Source: JASGMR01 sp963664675 (GTDB taxonomy: Bacteria; Thermotogota; Thermotogae; Petrotogales; Kosmotogaceae). Taken from it: a DNA stretch of 64,000 nucleotides. Below are positions 1 through 7,560 of the stretch, in pieces (the first letter of the stretch is position 1; every line of letters begins with the position of its first letter). Where the stretch lies: NCBI GenBank assembly GCA_963664675.2, contig CAXXLB010000002.1, positions 62,001 through 126,000 on the forward strand. The letters are read 5' to 3'. Under the pieces are notes generated by a model, which saw only the letters and a program-made list of their open reading frames with translations, was not told the origin of the DNA and searched no databases. Both the position numbers and the translations under genes were made by a program.

Positions 1-295
1 TTATGCCCATTCTCTTCAGGACTTTTTCGTTGGCTTCTTCTTCACTGACCTTAGGATTTTCATGGTCTTTACCAATTTCATCCTCTTTTTCCTCAGAATT
101 TTTTACATGTTTAATTCTGCTTGCAACAAAAGTGTTTACGAGCCTGTTACCGTATAAAACGGTCGAATGACTTTTCACTTCCCATCCTTCTTTCACTTCC
201 CGTTCAAAACGTTCTGCAAATTCTTCCATGTTGCATATTTTACCTTCGTCATCAAGTTCCGCCGATACAACGAATATTTTTTGGCTACTCATCAT
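1..295 (-). CDS. hypothetical protein, N-terminal part (runs off window)
   Basis: Reading leftward from ATG-ATG at 295/292, just after a GGAGGAAA ribosome-binding site, the frame stays open to the window edge, so only about 98 residues are visible. The TTA at positions 1-3 is not in this frame. The protein begins MMSSQKIFVVSAELDDEG and becomes very acidic and lysine-rich after residue 60. The start overlaps the end of the upstream gene, which implies translational coupling in a leftward operon. No family is recognised. Confidence 0.6.
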   Translation of the reverse strand, partial: MMSSQKIFVVSAELDDEGKICNMEEFAERFEREVKEGWEVKSHSTVLYGNRLVNTFVASRIKHVKNSEEKEDEIGKDHENPKVSEEEANEKVLKRMGI

Positions 296-872
296 TTTCC
301 TCCGTATTATCATTAAATTTTTCTAATTCCAAATTCAAACTATCGATCTGTATCTGATCGATTATACTTCTGGGATTTTTCAGATTCACCTGATAAAGCT
401 GCAAATCTTTTCTTGTTTTTAAGTCCTTTTTGTAATTCAGAAGACTTAAAGCAACTGAAGAACCTACCGAGGCCAGATTGCCCCACAATTTCCCCATGGT
501 TGTCCAGGGCTTCTGGGACAGTTTAGTGTAAAGGGAAGATTCAACGGGTGGTTCTTTGGGTAAAACTATGACTTTAAATTTTTCTTTGTAATTGTTCTGT
601 TCCTCGGTTATTTTTTTGAAAGTTTTTTTGCTTTCCAAAATTGAAAAGTTTTTTTCCGTTCCATATTCTCCGGATATCTTTTTTATATTTCTGTTGGTTA
701 CTATTTTTTTGCCCGGCAGATTCATGGGGGTGCTGTAAAGTTTTATGAATCTTCCGTGATCTTTGAACCCGATCTGAAGTTTTTTGGGATCGTATGGGGT
801 TATCGAACCTTCACTTTGAGTTTTCGGTTCCTGATTATCGATCTTGGCGAGTCTGGTTTCTTTATCGTCCAT
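285..872 (-). CDS. hypothetical protein, 195 aa
   Basis: A 195-residue protein of unknown function, second in a leftward three-gene operon. It starts 2 nt after the stop of the 330-aa gene, and its end overlaps the start of the next gene. It is lysine-rich and hydrophilic. A short Gly/Ala/Ser-rich stretch near residues 125-145 (LWGNLASVGSSVALSLL) is the only hydrophobic part and might be a membrane-associating helix. No catalytic motif is visible. Its place between a membrane-anchored coiled-coil protein and another small protein suggests a shared structural role, but that is inference. Confidence 0.55.
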   Translation of the reverse strand: MDDKETRLAKIDNQEPKTQSEGSITPYDPKKLQIGFKDHGRFIKLYSTPMNLPGKKIVTNRNIKKISGEYGTEKNFSILESKKTFKKITEEQNNYKEKFKVIVLPKEPPVESSLYTKLSQKPWTTMGKLWGNLASVGSSVALSLLNYKKDLKTRKDLQLYQVNLKNPRSIIDQIQIDSLNLELEKFNDNTEENDE

Positions 873-874
873 CG

Positions 875-1867
875 TCAGATTATGTCCTTTTCTGTATCGT
901 TCATTATCTTAGTGATTATGTACTTGGAATCGTCGTCAACATTTTCGAAAATATAGCCATAAACGAAATTCATGTATGTCAACGTTTCCGGATTCAAATA
1001 GTTGGTATTTATATTTCCGATATATTTTTTCAGAATCATTGGAAATTCGCTCTCTTTGTCCGAATATTTTTTCTCATTTTCACTGAAGATATCCAGCAAT
1101 TTTTTCAGAGAATTTATGGTTTTTTCATTGTAGTCCTTATATTTTTTCAGTCGTATTATCTGACCTTTTTTATTCGCCAGTTCTTCAAAATTATTTTTGA
1201 GTTCATTGTATTTCTCCTTCTGATGTTTATCAAGGAGCTCTATGCTCAATTTATTCTCATTATCAGATGCATTGTCCATCAAAGAAGAGATGACATTTTC
1301 GTCTTCACTACTCTCAATCTTTTTTTGAATCTGAGCGAGTTTAAGCAAAGCATCTTCGTTTATATTTTTCAATTCCTTTAATTTTCCTTCCTTTGAACTC
1401 TCTTCGAACAACTTCACTTTGTATTCCAGTTTTTTTATCTTTTCGATATATGGAGTGATGATGTCAAAATCTTTAGCTTTAAGATTGACAGAATAGTTTT
1501 TGATGGCTTCGTAGCAGCTGTTGACGGTCTCTTTCCTTTTAACAATGTCTTCGCTGCTATTCGTCTGTTTGACGAGACAGTCTATGTAATTTTCAAACAG
1601 AATGTATTTATCCGGGAACTTTTTAAAACCACTCTCTGCCACTAATAAAGCCTCGTCACTGTTTTGAAGTCCGATATATTCTTCGTATTTTTTTACATAA
1701 TCATCGGCCGTTTCAGAATTTTCGTCTTCTCCCTCTGATTTGCTTTTGTCAACTTTCTTCCCGAAAAGAAGGTCGTTGATTTTCTTATAAACTTCCGTTC
1801 CTTCAAGTGCTCTATATAATAAATACAGGTTGATGGCAATGATAACTAATAAAAATATATAAACCAT
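875..1867 (-). CDS. membrane-anchored coiled-coil/TPR-like protein
   Basis: A 330-residue protein with one N-terminal transmembrane helix (residues about 2-19, VYIFLLVIIAINLYLLYRAL) followed by a long charged, mostly helical region. Residues 55-100 (DYVKKYEEYIGLQNSDEALL, FPDKYILFENYIDCL) resemble tetratricopeptide-type helical pairs, and residues 150-270 look like coiled coil. It is first in a leftward operon with two other unknown proteins. A good GGAGG site precedes the ATG. Topology suggests an inner-membrane anchor with a large soluble domain. The function is unknown. Confidence 0.6.
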   Translation of the reverse strand: MVYIFLLVIIAINLYLLYRALEGTEVYKKINDLLFGKKVDKSKSEGEDENSETADDYVKKYEEYIGLQNSDEALLVAESGFKKFPDKYILFENYIDCLVKQTNSSEDIVKRKETVNSCYEAIKNYSVNLKAKDFDIITPYIEKIKKLEYKVKLFEESSKEGKLKELKNINEDALLKLAQIQKKIESSEDENVISSLMDNASDNENKLSIELLDKHQKEKYNELKNNFEELANKKGQIIRLKKYKDYNEKTINSLKKLLDIFSENEKKYSDKESEFPMILKKYIGNINTNYLNPETLTYMNFVYGYIFENVDDDSKYIITKIMNDTEKDII

Positions 1868-1929
1868 GCTATTCCCTCCTCGATAAATTTATTTTAGCAT
1901 AAGAGAGTCATTTTTTAATTTGATAAAAT

Positions 1930-2676
1930 TCATCTGAACGCTGGCCAGTATCCCGGAAAAGAACGGGGGTGCAGATTTACATCTATTCTGTTGAGATGTT
2001 CTGTTTGAATTCCCGGCCTGTTTTTCAAAGCTATGATGTCAACACCGGCCTTCTTTGCCTTTATTAACATTTCTGAAAAAAGAGGATCCATTTCTTCAAA
2101 GGGAGAAAATCCGAGGGCATCTTCGCGATTTATCATAAAAACAATGGAAGTTTTGTATCCCGTTTTTTTTAATCTGATCAGTTCTTTGAGGTGTTTGCTC
2201 CCCCTTTTTGTAGGGGCATCGGGAAATCTCGCAACACCATCTGTGTCGAGAAGGTTTATGGATTTCACTTCCACGTAATGTGGCGGGTCTTCATAGAGTA
2301 AAAAATCCAGCCTGCCGTTTTCCACCGGGGGCTCAGTTCTGTATGCAACTTTTTTGAATGGTTCGAACATGTTTCTGTCCAGTCCGAATCCGAAAAATTT
2401 ATTTGACAACCTGGAATCGCAGGAGACGAAGATTTCTTCCCTATCCGGAAATCTTAACGATTTAATGAGGAGCAAATCGTAATTTGTTTTACCGCTGTTT
2501 CTTCTTTTTTCGACTATTACCTCAGCGCCTGGAATCATAAGTTCTTTCAGTCTTCCGGGATCGGGTAGATAAACAAGGTGTTTTTCCGAATTTATTCTGA
2601 CCAGTGCGGTGAAACGATTGGGTCTCTCTAAAAATATTCCGCTTTCGGGATTTTCGATCCAGTTGAAAATGTGCAT
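1930..2676 (-). CDS. sfsA: SfsA family protein (sugar fermentation stimulation homolog)
   Basis: The 248-residue protein has the SfsA hallmarks: the N-terminal OB-like motif YLPDPGRLKELMIPGAEV, the central RLDFLLYE...YVEVKS block typical of a PD-(D/E)XK nuclease-like fold, and FPDAPTKRGSKHLKELI. SfsA was named for maltose-gene stimulation in E. coli and binds nucleic acid; its biochemical role is unsettled. The frame extends upstream through the tRNA-Asn gene, but the real start is the ATG at 2676, which has a GGAG site (about 2681-2684) right after the tRNA terminator. Size matches the family (230-250 aa). Confidence 0.9.
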   Translation of the reverse strand: MHIFNWIENPESGIFLERPNRFTALVRINSEKHLVYLPDPGRLKELMIPGAEVIVEKRRNSGKTNYDLLLIKSLRFPDREEIFVSCDSRLSNKFFGFGLDRNMFEPFKKVAYRTEPPVENGRLDFLLYEDPPHYVEVKSINLLDTDGVARFPDAPTKRGSKHLKELIRLKKTGYKTSIVFMINREDALGFSPFEEMDPLFSEMLIKAKKAGVDIIALKNRPGIQTEHLNRIDVNLHPRSFPGYWPAFR

Positions 2677-2685
2677 ACACTCTCC

Positions 2686-2713
2686 AAAAAAATGGCTCCC
2701 GATTAAGGGAGCC
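2686..2713 (-). terminator. intrinsic terminator between tRNA-Asn and sfsA
   Basis: A perfect 7-bp GC-rich stem (GGCTCCC/GGGAGCC, 2694-2713) with a 6-nt loop is followed on the minus strand by a run of seven T. It starts 3 nt after the tRNA CCA end, and the T-run runs almost directly into the sfsA ribosome-binding site. Transcripts of tRNA-Asn would end here, so sfsA depends on read-through or on its own promoter. Confidence 0.8.
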
Positions 2714-2715
2714 TC

Positions 2716-2791
<76 letters not shown>

Positions 2792-2843
2792 ACACTGGAA
2801 ATATTGTACTTCATTTTTTTTTGTTTTGCAAGTGGTTTTTTAA

Positions 2844-3209
2844 CTATCTATGAATTTTTTTCACTTTTCTTGTCGCGAGTAAATCCACACCGTTCCCATC
2901 TATATTCTTAATAATGATTTCACCTATTTTTACGGGAGCCTCAACGGTCTTTTTTTTGATTTCTTTCATTTTATCCATGATTATTTTCTTTTCGATCGGA
3001 CCGGATGTCTTCACAGAGACCAGCGGCAAATTGCCATCTTTAACTTTTACACTCGTTGTGAGAACCCTTTTAGGTTTTATCAATTCATCGATAACGTATT
3101 GTTTTCCTCTCGTGCACCTGTTTCCCGATATCACAGGTTCATCTCCGTTCATTTCCACGGTGATTCTGCAACCGACGGGGCACATGACACATGTTATTTT
3201 CCTATTCAT
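2844..3209 (-). CDS. DUF1667 protein, small Fe-S/Cys subunit of G3P oxidation complex
   Basis: A 121-residue protein with the DUF1667 (COG3862) N-terminus CVMCPVGC and a fourth Cys in GNRCTRG, a likely metal or cluster-binding set. In many anaerobes this gene is fused to or adjoins a FAD/NAD oxidoreductase and a GlpA-type dehydrogenase. The same order is seen here: its start overlaps the oxidoreductase stop and has a GGAGG site inside that gene. It is the third, small subunit of a presumed glycerol-3-phosphate oxidising complex. The electron acceptor is not evident from sequence. Confidence 0.85.
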   Translation of the reverse strand: MNRKITCVMCPVGCRITVEMNGDEPVISGNRCTRGKQYVIDELIKPKRVLTTSVKVKDGNLPLVSVKTSGPIEKKIIMDKMKEIKKKTVEAPVKIGEIIIKNIDGNGVDLLATRKVKKIHR

Positions 3210-4449
3210 CTTCTAAAACCTCCACAGATAAACTGCCCTTTTCCCGGATCAATTCCATTTTTTTCTTATTCAAAACCATCTGAATCATTTCACTCGGGAC
3301 ACCGTCCACAAATTTCTTTTCAATATCCAATTCTTTTAAAATAACGCGACCGCGTTCTATCGGTTTCGAGATCCTCAGATATAACCTAAGACTTTCATTG
3401 AAATCTATATAAGACGGAACGAGTATGCTCACATTCTTTCCGCGGATCACGGGATACTTTTCAGTATTGTTCTCTCCGCCCTTGCTTTTCAGAGCCGCGT
3501 GTCTTCCGGCAACCCAGCCTTCTGCCGCTACATAATCCACGAGATCAAAGACGGCCACATTATTACCCGCCGCATATATTCCATCTATATTTGTTTCACA
3601 ACTGTTGGAAACTGCGTAGCCTTTATTCACTTTATCAAGTTGAAGCGAATCGCTTATATCCTCGACCTGCGGTATCAATCCTGCCGACAGGATGAGAGTG
3701 TCCACATCGTAAATCTTTTCCGTTCCGGGAATCGGATTGTAATTTTTATCGACTTCCGAAACTTCAACTTTTTCCAGTCTTCCCCTTCCAACAGTTTTTG
3801 TTACCGTGTGAGAAAGGTATAGAGGTATGTTGTAATCCTCGAGGCACTGGACGATATTTCTCAGCAAACCACCTGGAAACGGCATTCTTTCAACTACCGC
3901 TTCAACTTTCATACCCTCCAGGACCAGCCTTCTCGCCATTATCAACCCAATATCACCCGAACCCAGAATCAGAGCCTTTTTTCCTGGAAGCCGGTTTTCA
4001 AGGTTTACAAATCTCTGCGCCAGTCCTGCCGTGTAAATCCCGGATGGCCTGTCACCCGGAATCATCAGAGCGCCAAAGGGTCTTTCTCTCGCTCCGGTTG
4101 CGATTACTATTGCTTTCGCATATATTTCATAGGCACCATCCGGAGACAGTACTCTGACTGTTTTATTTTCAACATCGACTTCTCTGACATAACTCTCCGA
4201 AATTATGTTTACTCTGTCGAGTGTCATTTCATTGAATAATTTATCTGCAAATTCCGGACCGGTCAATTCTTCCTTGTAAAAATGCAAACCAAATCCATTG
4301 TGAATGCACTGATTCAAAACTCCGCCCGTGCTGCTTTCTCTTTCGAGCAAAATGACATCAGATTTTTCCCTTGCGGCGGAAAGTGCAGCGGCCATCCCCC
4401 CGGCTCCGCCACCAATAACCAGTACGTCGGTTCTTATCCCCCTCATCAT
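3202..4449 (-). CDS. FAD/NAD-dependent oxidoreductase, GlpB-like subunit
   Basis: A 415-residue pyridine nucleotide-disulfide oxidoreductase-type flavoprotein. The FAD-binding GxGxxG is at residues about 11-20 (VIGGGAGGMAAA). There is an ATGARERPFG turn near 120, a second dinucleotide site (ILGSGDIGLIMARRL) near 165, and a C-terminal FAD motif GIYAAGNN near 290. It lacks the redox CxxC of classical disulfide reductases. It overlaps both neighbours by a few bases, in the order dehydrogenase-oxidoreductase-DUF1667, which supports a three-subunit glycerol-3-phosphate dehydrogenase complex. Confidence 0.85.
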   Translation of the reverse strand: MMRGIRTDVLVIGGGAGGMAAALSAAREKSDVILLERESSTGGVLNQCIHNGFGLHFYKEELTGPEFADKLFNEMTLDRVNIISESYVREVDVENKTVRVLSPDGAYEIYAKAIVIATGARERPFGALMIPGDRPSGIYTAGLAQRFVNLENRLPGKKALILGSGDIGLIMARRLVLEGMKVEAVVERMPFPGGLLRNIVQCLEDYNIPLYLSHTVTKTVGRGRLEKVEVSEVDKNYNPIPGTEKIYDVDTLILSAGLIPQVEDISDSLQLDKVNKGYAVSNSCETNIDGIYAAGNNVAVFDLVDYVAAEGWVAGRHAALKSKGGENNTEKYPVIRGKNVSILVPSYIDFNESLRLYLRISKPIERGRVILKELDIEKKFVDGVPSEMIQMVLNKKKMELIREKGSLSVEVLEDE

Positions 4450-5894
4450 CTCACCTTGCCTTTTAGAAGATAACTGTTTTCATTGTTCATTATTAATTCC
4501 TCTAACTCAATTCCGGTTTCTCTCGAGATAATTTTTGCAACTTTCCAGGTGCAAAATCCTCCCTGACATCTTCCAAATCCTGCTCTCGTTCGTAATTTAA
4601 CGCTTTCTATCGTCCGGGCCCCAGAATGAATTGCATCCACTATTTCCCTTTCCGATACCTGATTACACTGGCAGATAATTCTCCCGTACAGTTCGTCTTT
4701 TTCTATGAGCTCCGAAATTCTTTCAAAGGACTCTTCCTTCACCCTTATTTTTGCGGGAATGCGTTCCACGATTTTTTCCTTTTTAATCAATTTTATGTTC
4801 ATCTGACCGTTCAAAATCTCATTTATAATGTATTCTGAAATTGCCGGAGCCGCCGTTAATCCGGGTGATCTTATTCCACCAACGGTTACGAAATTTGAAA
4901 TTTCTTCGTCTCTTTTTATTATGAAATCCTTTCCTTCGGTTTCGGGTCTCAACCCTGCGAAACTTTTGATTATCCAGTTGAATTTTGAAATTCCCGGGAC
5001 GAGTTCATCGGAACTTTTCAGTATTTCTTCCAATCCATTTCGTGTAGTTGCAAGGTCTTCCGGGTCGAAACTTTTCAAATCATCCGATGTCGGGCCAAGA
5101 AAAACGCCGCCGTCTATGGTTGGAAGAACCAGTTTACCCTTTCCCATCTTTGTGGGCAATGGAAAGATGATCCCGTTTACGAATTGTTTTGCAGCTTTAT
5201 CGAGTAATAAATATTCACCCTTTCTCAGAAGAACTTTTTCAACTTCTGCATCGAAATATTTGGCTATTTCTTCGTAATATAGACCCGCACAGTTTATGAA
5301 TATATCCGCCTGAATTTTTTTCCCGGAGTTTAGCTTTGCAGATACGGCCTTTTTATTCCGGACAAGCCCTCCCACAACTTTATCGCCAAGTACGATCTCC
5401 GCACCGTTCAATTCGGCAAGCTTCCCGGAATTTATGGCTACAATCCACGGTTCCGTTATTCCCGCGGATGCACAGTACAATCCATATTTAAAAACCGGTG
5501 AGAGATAAGGTTCTATTTTTATGAGTTCTTCCCCTTCGACGATTTTCATACCGCTGACGCCGTTTGCTATGCCTCTTTTATATAATTCGATTATCTTTTT
5601 TTTATCCTCGTCGCTTCCCCTGGAGACGACCAAAGACCCGGTTCTCTGAACCGGAACTCCCAGTTCATCCACCAGATTATCGTACATTTTATTTCCCCTC
5701 GCACAGAGTTTCGCTCTCAGAGTGCCAGGCTCATCATCATATCCCCCGTGTAAAATAGCTGAATTGGCCTTTGTAACACCTGCCCCGAGATCGTAATTCG
5801 CTTCAACCAGAGTCACATCGATGTTTTCATATTTACTCAATTCTTTGGTTAAAATCGATCCAACTATCCCACCACCAATAATAAGTATTTTCAT
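4446..5894 (-). CDS. glpA: glycerol-3-phosphate dehydrogenase, GlpA-like with BFD [2Fe-2S] domain
   Basis: A 482-residue FAD-dependent dehydrogenase (DAO family) oxidising glycerol-3-phosphate to dihydroxyacetone phosphate. It starts MKILIIGGGIVGS with the ADP-binding GxGxxG, has KANSAILHGGYD and the FVTVGGIRSPGLTAAPA flavin-binding block near residue 360, and ends in a BFD-like cluster domain (CQCNQ...RCQGGFC). The ATG at 5894 is chosen over a longer frame because of the GGAGGTAAAA just upstream. It heads a leftward operon preceded by an attenuator-like hairpin and faces glpP. Confidence 0.88.
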   Translation of the reverse strand: MKILIIGGGIVGSILTKELSKYENIDVTLVEANYDLGAGVTKANSAILHGGYDDEPGTLRAKLCARGNKMYDNLVDELGVPVQRTGSLVVSRGSDEDKKKIIELYKRGIANGVSGMKIVEGEELIKIEPYLSPVFKYGLYCASAGITEPWIVAINSGKLAELNGAEIVLGDKVVGGLVRNKKAVSAKLNSGKKIQADIFINCAGLYYEEIAKYFDAEVEKVLLRKGEYLLLDKAAKQFVNGIIFPLPTKMGKGKLVLPTIDGGVFLGPTSDDLKSFDPEDLATTRNGLEEILKSSDELVPGISKFNWIIKSFAGLRPETEGKDFIIKRDEEISNFVTVGGIRSPGLTAAPAISEYIINEILNGQMNIKLIKKEKIVERIPAKIRVKEESFERISELIEKDELYGRIICQCNQVSEREIVDAIHSGARTIESVKLRTRAGFGRCQGGFCTWKVAKIISRETGIELEELIMNNENSYLLKGKVR

Positions 5895-5913
5895 TTTTAC
5901 CTCCAAAAATAGC

Positions 5914-5942
5914 AAAAAACCATGCAAAAAATGCATGGTTTT
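5914..5942 (-). promoter_or_regulatory. candidate GlpP-controlled attenuator in glpA leader
   Basis: On the minus strand, an 11-bp perfect stem (5916-5926 with 5932-5942) with a 5-nt loop is followed by a run of six T, about 20 nt before the glpA start. It is an intrinsic terminator in the 5' leader. GlpP-family proteins are antiterminators that act on such leaders, and glpP is the divergent neighbour. The hairpin is seen directly; control by GlpP is inference. Confidence 0.65.
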
Positions 5943-6011
5943 CTCCTCTTCTCTACCATTAACTTTATGTTATCATATTTCTGATAAAATAACAATAAAG
6001 AGGTATAAATT

Positions 6012-6551
6012 ATGTTTAAAGGTATTATTGCGGCATTATGGGATAAGAATTACGACCCTTCAAAAATAAAACCGGACACGGTCTTTTTTCTGAATGGAAG
6101 TATTTCGAGTGTAAATAAAAGAATCGAATTCTATAAATATTACGGTAAAAAGGTATTCGTAGATATAGATTTTATTTCCGGGTTGAGTCCCAATGAAGAT
6201 AGTATTAAATTTTTATCCGCTGCGGGCGCGGATGGTATTATCACGACTAAGATAAGAATATATAAACAATGTCAATCGATGAATACGGACTGCGTTCTCA
6301 GATTTTTTGCCCTCGATTCCAGAGCGGTTGACAGGGGTATTCAGCAGATCATAAGTAACAAAATCAGAAATATCGAAATTTTACCCGGTCTCGTTGCTCC
6401 GAAGATAGTCATGAAGATCAAGCCCCTGGTTCATAAATGTGACTTTATAGCCGCAGGATTGATCAGTGACATCGATGATCTCGCCACTATTAAAGAGTAT
6501 GTGGATGCCGTTTCCACAAGCAGTGAAAAATTGTGGGAAGTTGTCTGGTAG
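6012..6551 (+). CDS. glpP: glycerol uptake operon antiterminator GlpP
   Basis: A 179-residue GlpP-family protein, a TIM-barrel-like RNA-binding antiterminator that in Bacillus responds to glycerol-3-phosphate. Family stretches visible include VFFLNGSISSVNKRI, VFVDIDFISGLSPNEDSIKFL, GADGIITTK, EILPGLVAPKI and IAAGLISD. It starts at an ATG with an AGAGG site and lies divergent to the glpA operon, whose leader carries a terminator hairpin. The radical SAM gene starts 8 nt after its stop, so the downstream genes may share its transcript. Confidence 0.88.
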   Translation: MFKGIIAALWDKNYDPSKIKPDTVFFLNGSISSVNKRIEFYKYYGKKVFVDIDFISGLSPNEDSIKFLSAAGADGIITTKIRIYKQCQSMNTDCVLRFFALDSRAVDRGIQQIISNKIRNIEILPGLVAPKIVMKIKPLVHKCDFIAAGLISDIDDLATIKEYVDAVSTSSEKLWEVVW

Positions 6552-6558
6552 GAGTGAA

Positions 6559-7560
6559 ATGAGAATAATTCCGATTTTTTTTCCTCATTCCGGGTGTAAA
6601 TCCCGATGTTCCTTTTGCAATGAGTATTCCGCTACGGGATTCTCCAGGAGACCCGATGAATCTCAAATAAGAAAAATCGTTCTGGAATACAGAAGTTATT
6701 TTAAGAATAAAGATCATATCCAACTCGGATTTTATGGCGGTACGTTCACAGGAAACATTCCATCTGTTATGGAAGAATATTTGAATATCGCATTGAATCT
6801 TTACGAGGAAAAACTGATTCATGGGATAAGATTTTCCACTTCTCCGGATGAAATAGATGGAGAAAAGATAAAAATTCTTCGAAGATATCCCGTAGAGATG
6901 ATTGAACTGGGTGTTGAATCATTTGATGATGAGGTTTTAAAGAGATCAGGAAGACCGCATGGTGTGGAAGAAATTTATGAATCGGTAGAATTGATGAAGG
7001 GGAATGATATACCCTTTGGAATACATCTGATGACCGATTTGCCATTTTCAAGTGAAGATAAGGATTTTGACTCGGCTTTGAAAACCATAGAATTGAAACC
7101 CGATCTCGTCAGAATTCATCCGACCGTTGTGCTCAGAGGATCTGCTCTGGAAAAAAAATATTTGGACGGTGAATATATTCCAAAATCTCTGGATGAGACT
7201 ATCGAACAGCTCTGGAAAATATATGTGCTTTTCAGATCCAGAGGTATAACCGTTTCAAGAATAGGAATTTGCCTTTATGGAGAACAGAAGAAATCGGTGG
7301 TTGCCGGACCATTTCACGAAGCCCTGGGAGATATAGTCAAGAGCAGAGTGTATTACGAAGTTCTGATGGAGATATTTAAAAGAAAAGGAAGAATCGAAAT
7401 TCCGATTTCGCAGAAAAATATTTTTACCGGTTACAAAAAGGGCATACTGAAAAAATTGAATGAGAACAGTATCGATTACACTTTATGCGAAATGGAGGAA
7501 ATTAATATAGAATACTATATAAAGATGCTTTCATCGGAGTTACTGGGGGGAGTCAAATGA
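6559..7560 (+). CDS. radical SAM protein, Elp3-like (COG1243 type)
   Basis: A 333-residue radical SAM enzyme with the cluster motif CKSRCSFC (CxxxCxxC) near residues 13-20, the GFYGGTFTG motif near 55, and SPDEID and GVESFDDEVLKRSGR later. These resemble the radical SAM part of Elp3-like proteins but without an acetyltransferase domain. The ATG at 6559 has a GGAGTGA site directly after glpP; the longer frame into glpP lacks one. Its stop overlaps the smc start (ATGA), giving a coupled radical SAM-smc-ogt operon. The substrate is unknown. Confidence 0.82.
   Translation: MRIIPIFFPHSGCKSRCSFCNEYSATGFSRRPDESQIRKIVLEYRSYFKNKDHIQLGFYGGTFTGNIPSVMEEYLNIALNLYEEKLIHGIRFSTSPDEIDGEKIKILRRYPVEMIELGVESFDDEVLKRSGRPHGVEEIYESVELMKGNDIPFGIHLMTDLPFSSEDKDFDSALKTIELKPDLVRIHPTVVLRGSALEKKYLDGEYIPKSLDETIEQLWKIYVLFRSRGITVSRIGICLYGEQKKSVVAGPFHEALGDIVKSRVYYEVLMEIFKRKGRIEIPISQKNIFTGYKKGILKKLNENSIDYTLCEMEEINIEYYIKMLSSELLGGVK

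Noticed and set aside
1..3. TTA at the window start as a stop codon for the first leftward gene
   Set aside because: It is out of frame with the ATG at 295; the gene continues beyond the window.
794..1381. Rightward 195-codon frame opposite the coiled-coil gene
   Set aside because: A shadow of the AT-rich leftward gene, with no start signal and Phe/Ile-rich translation.
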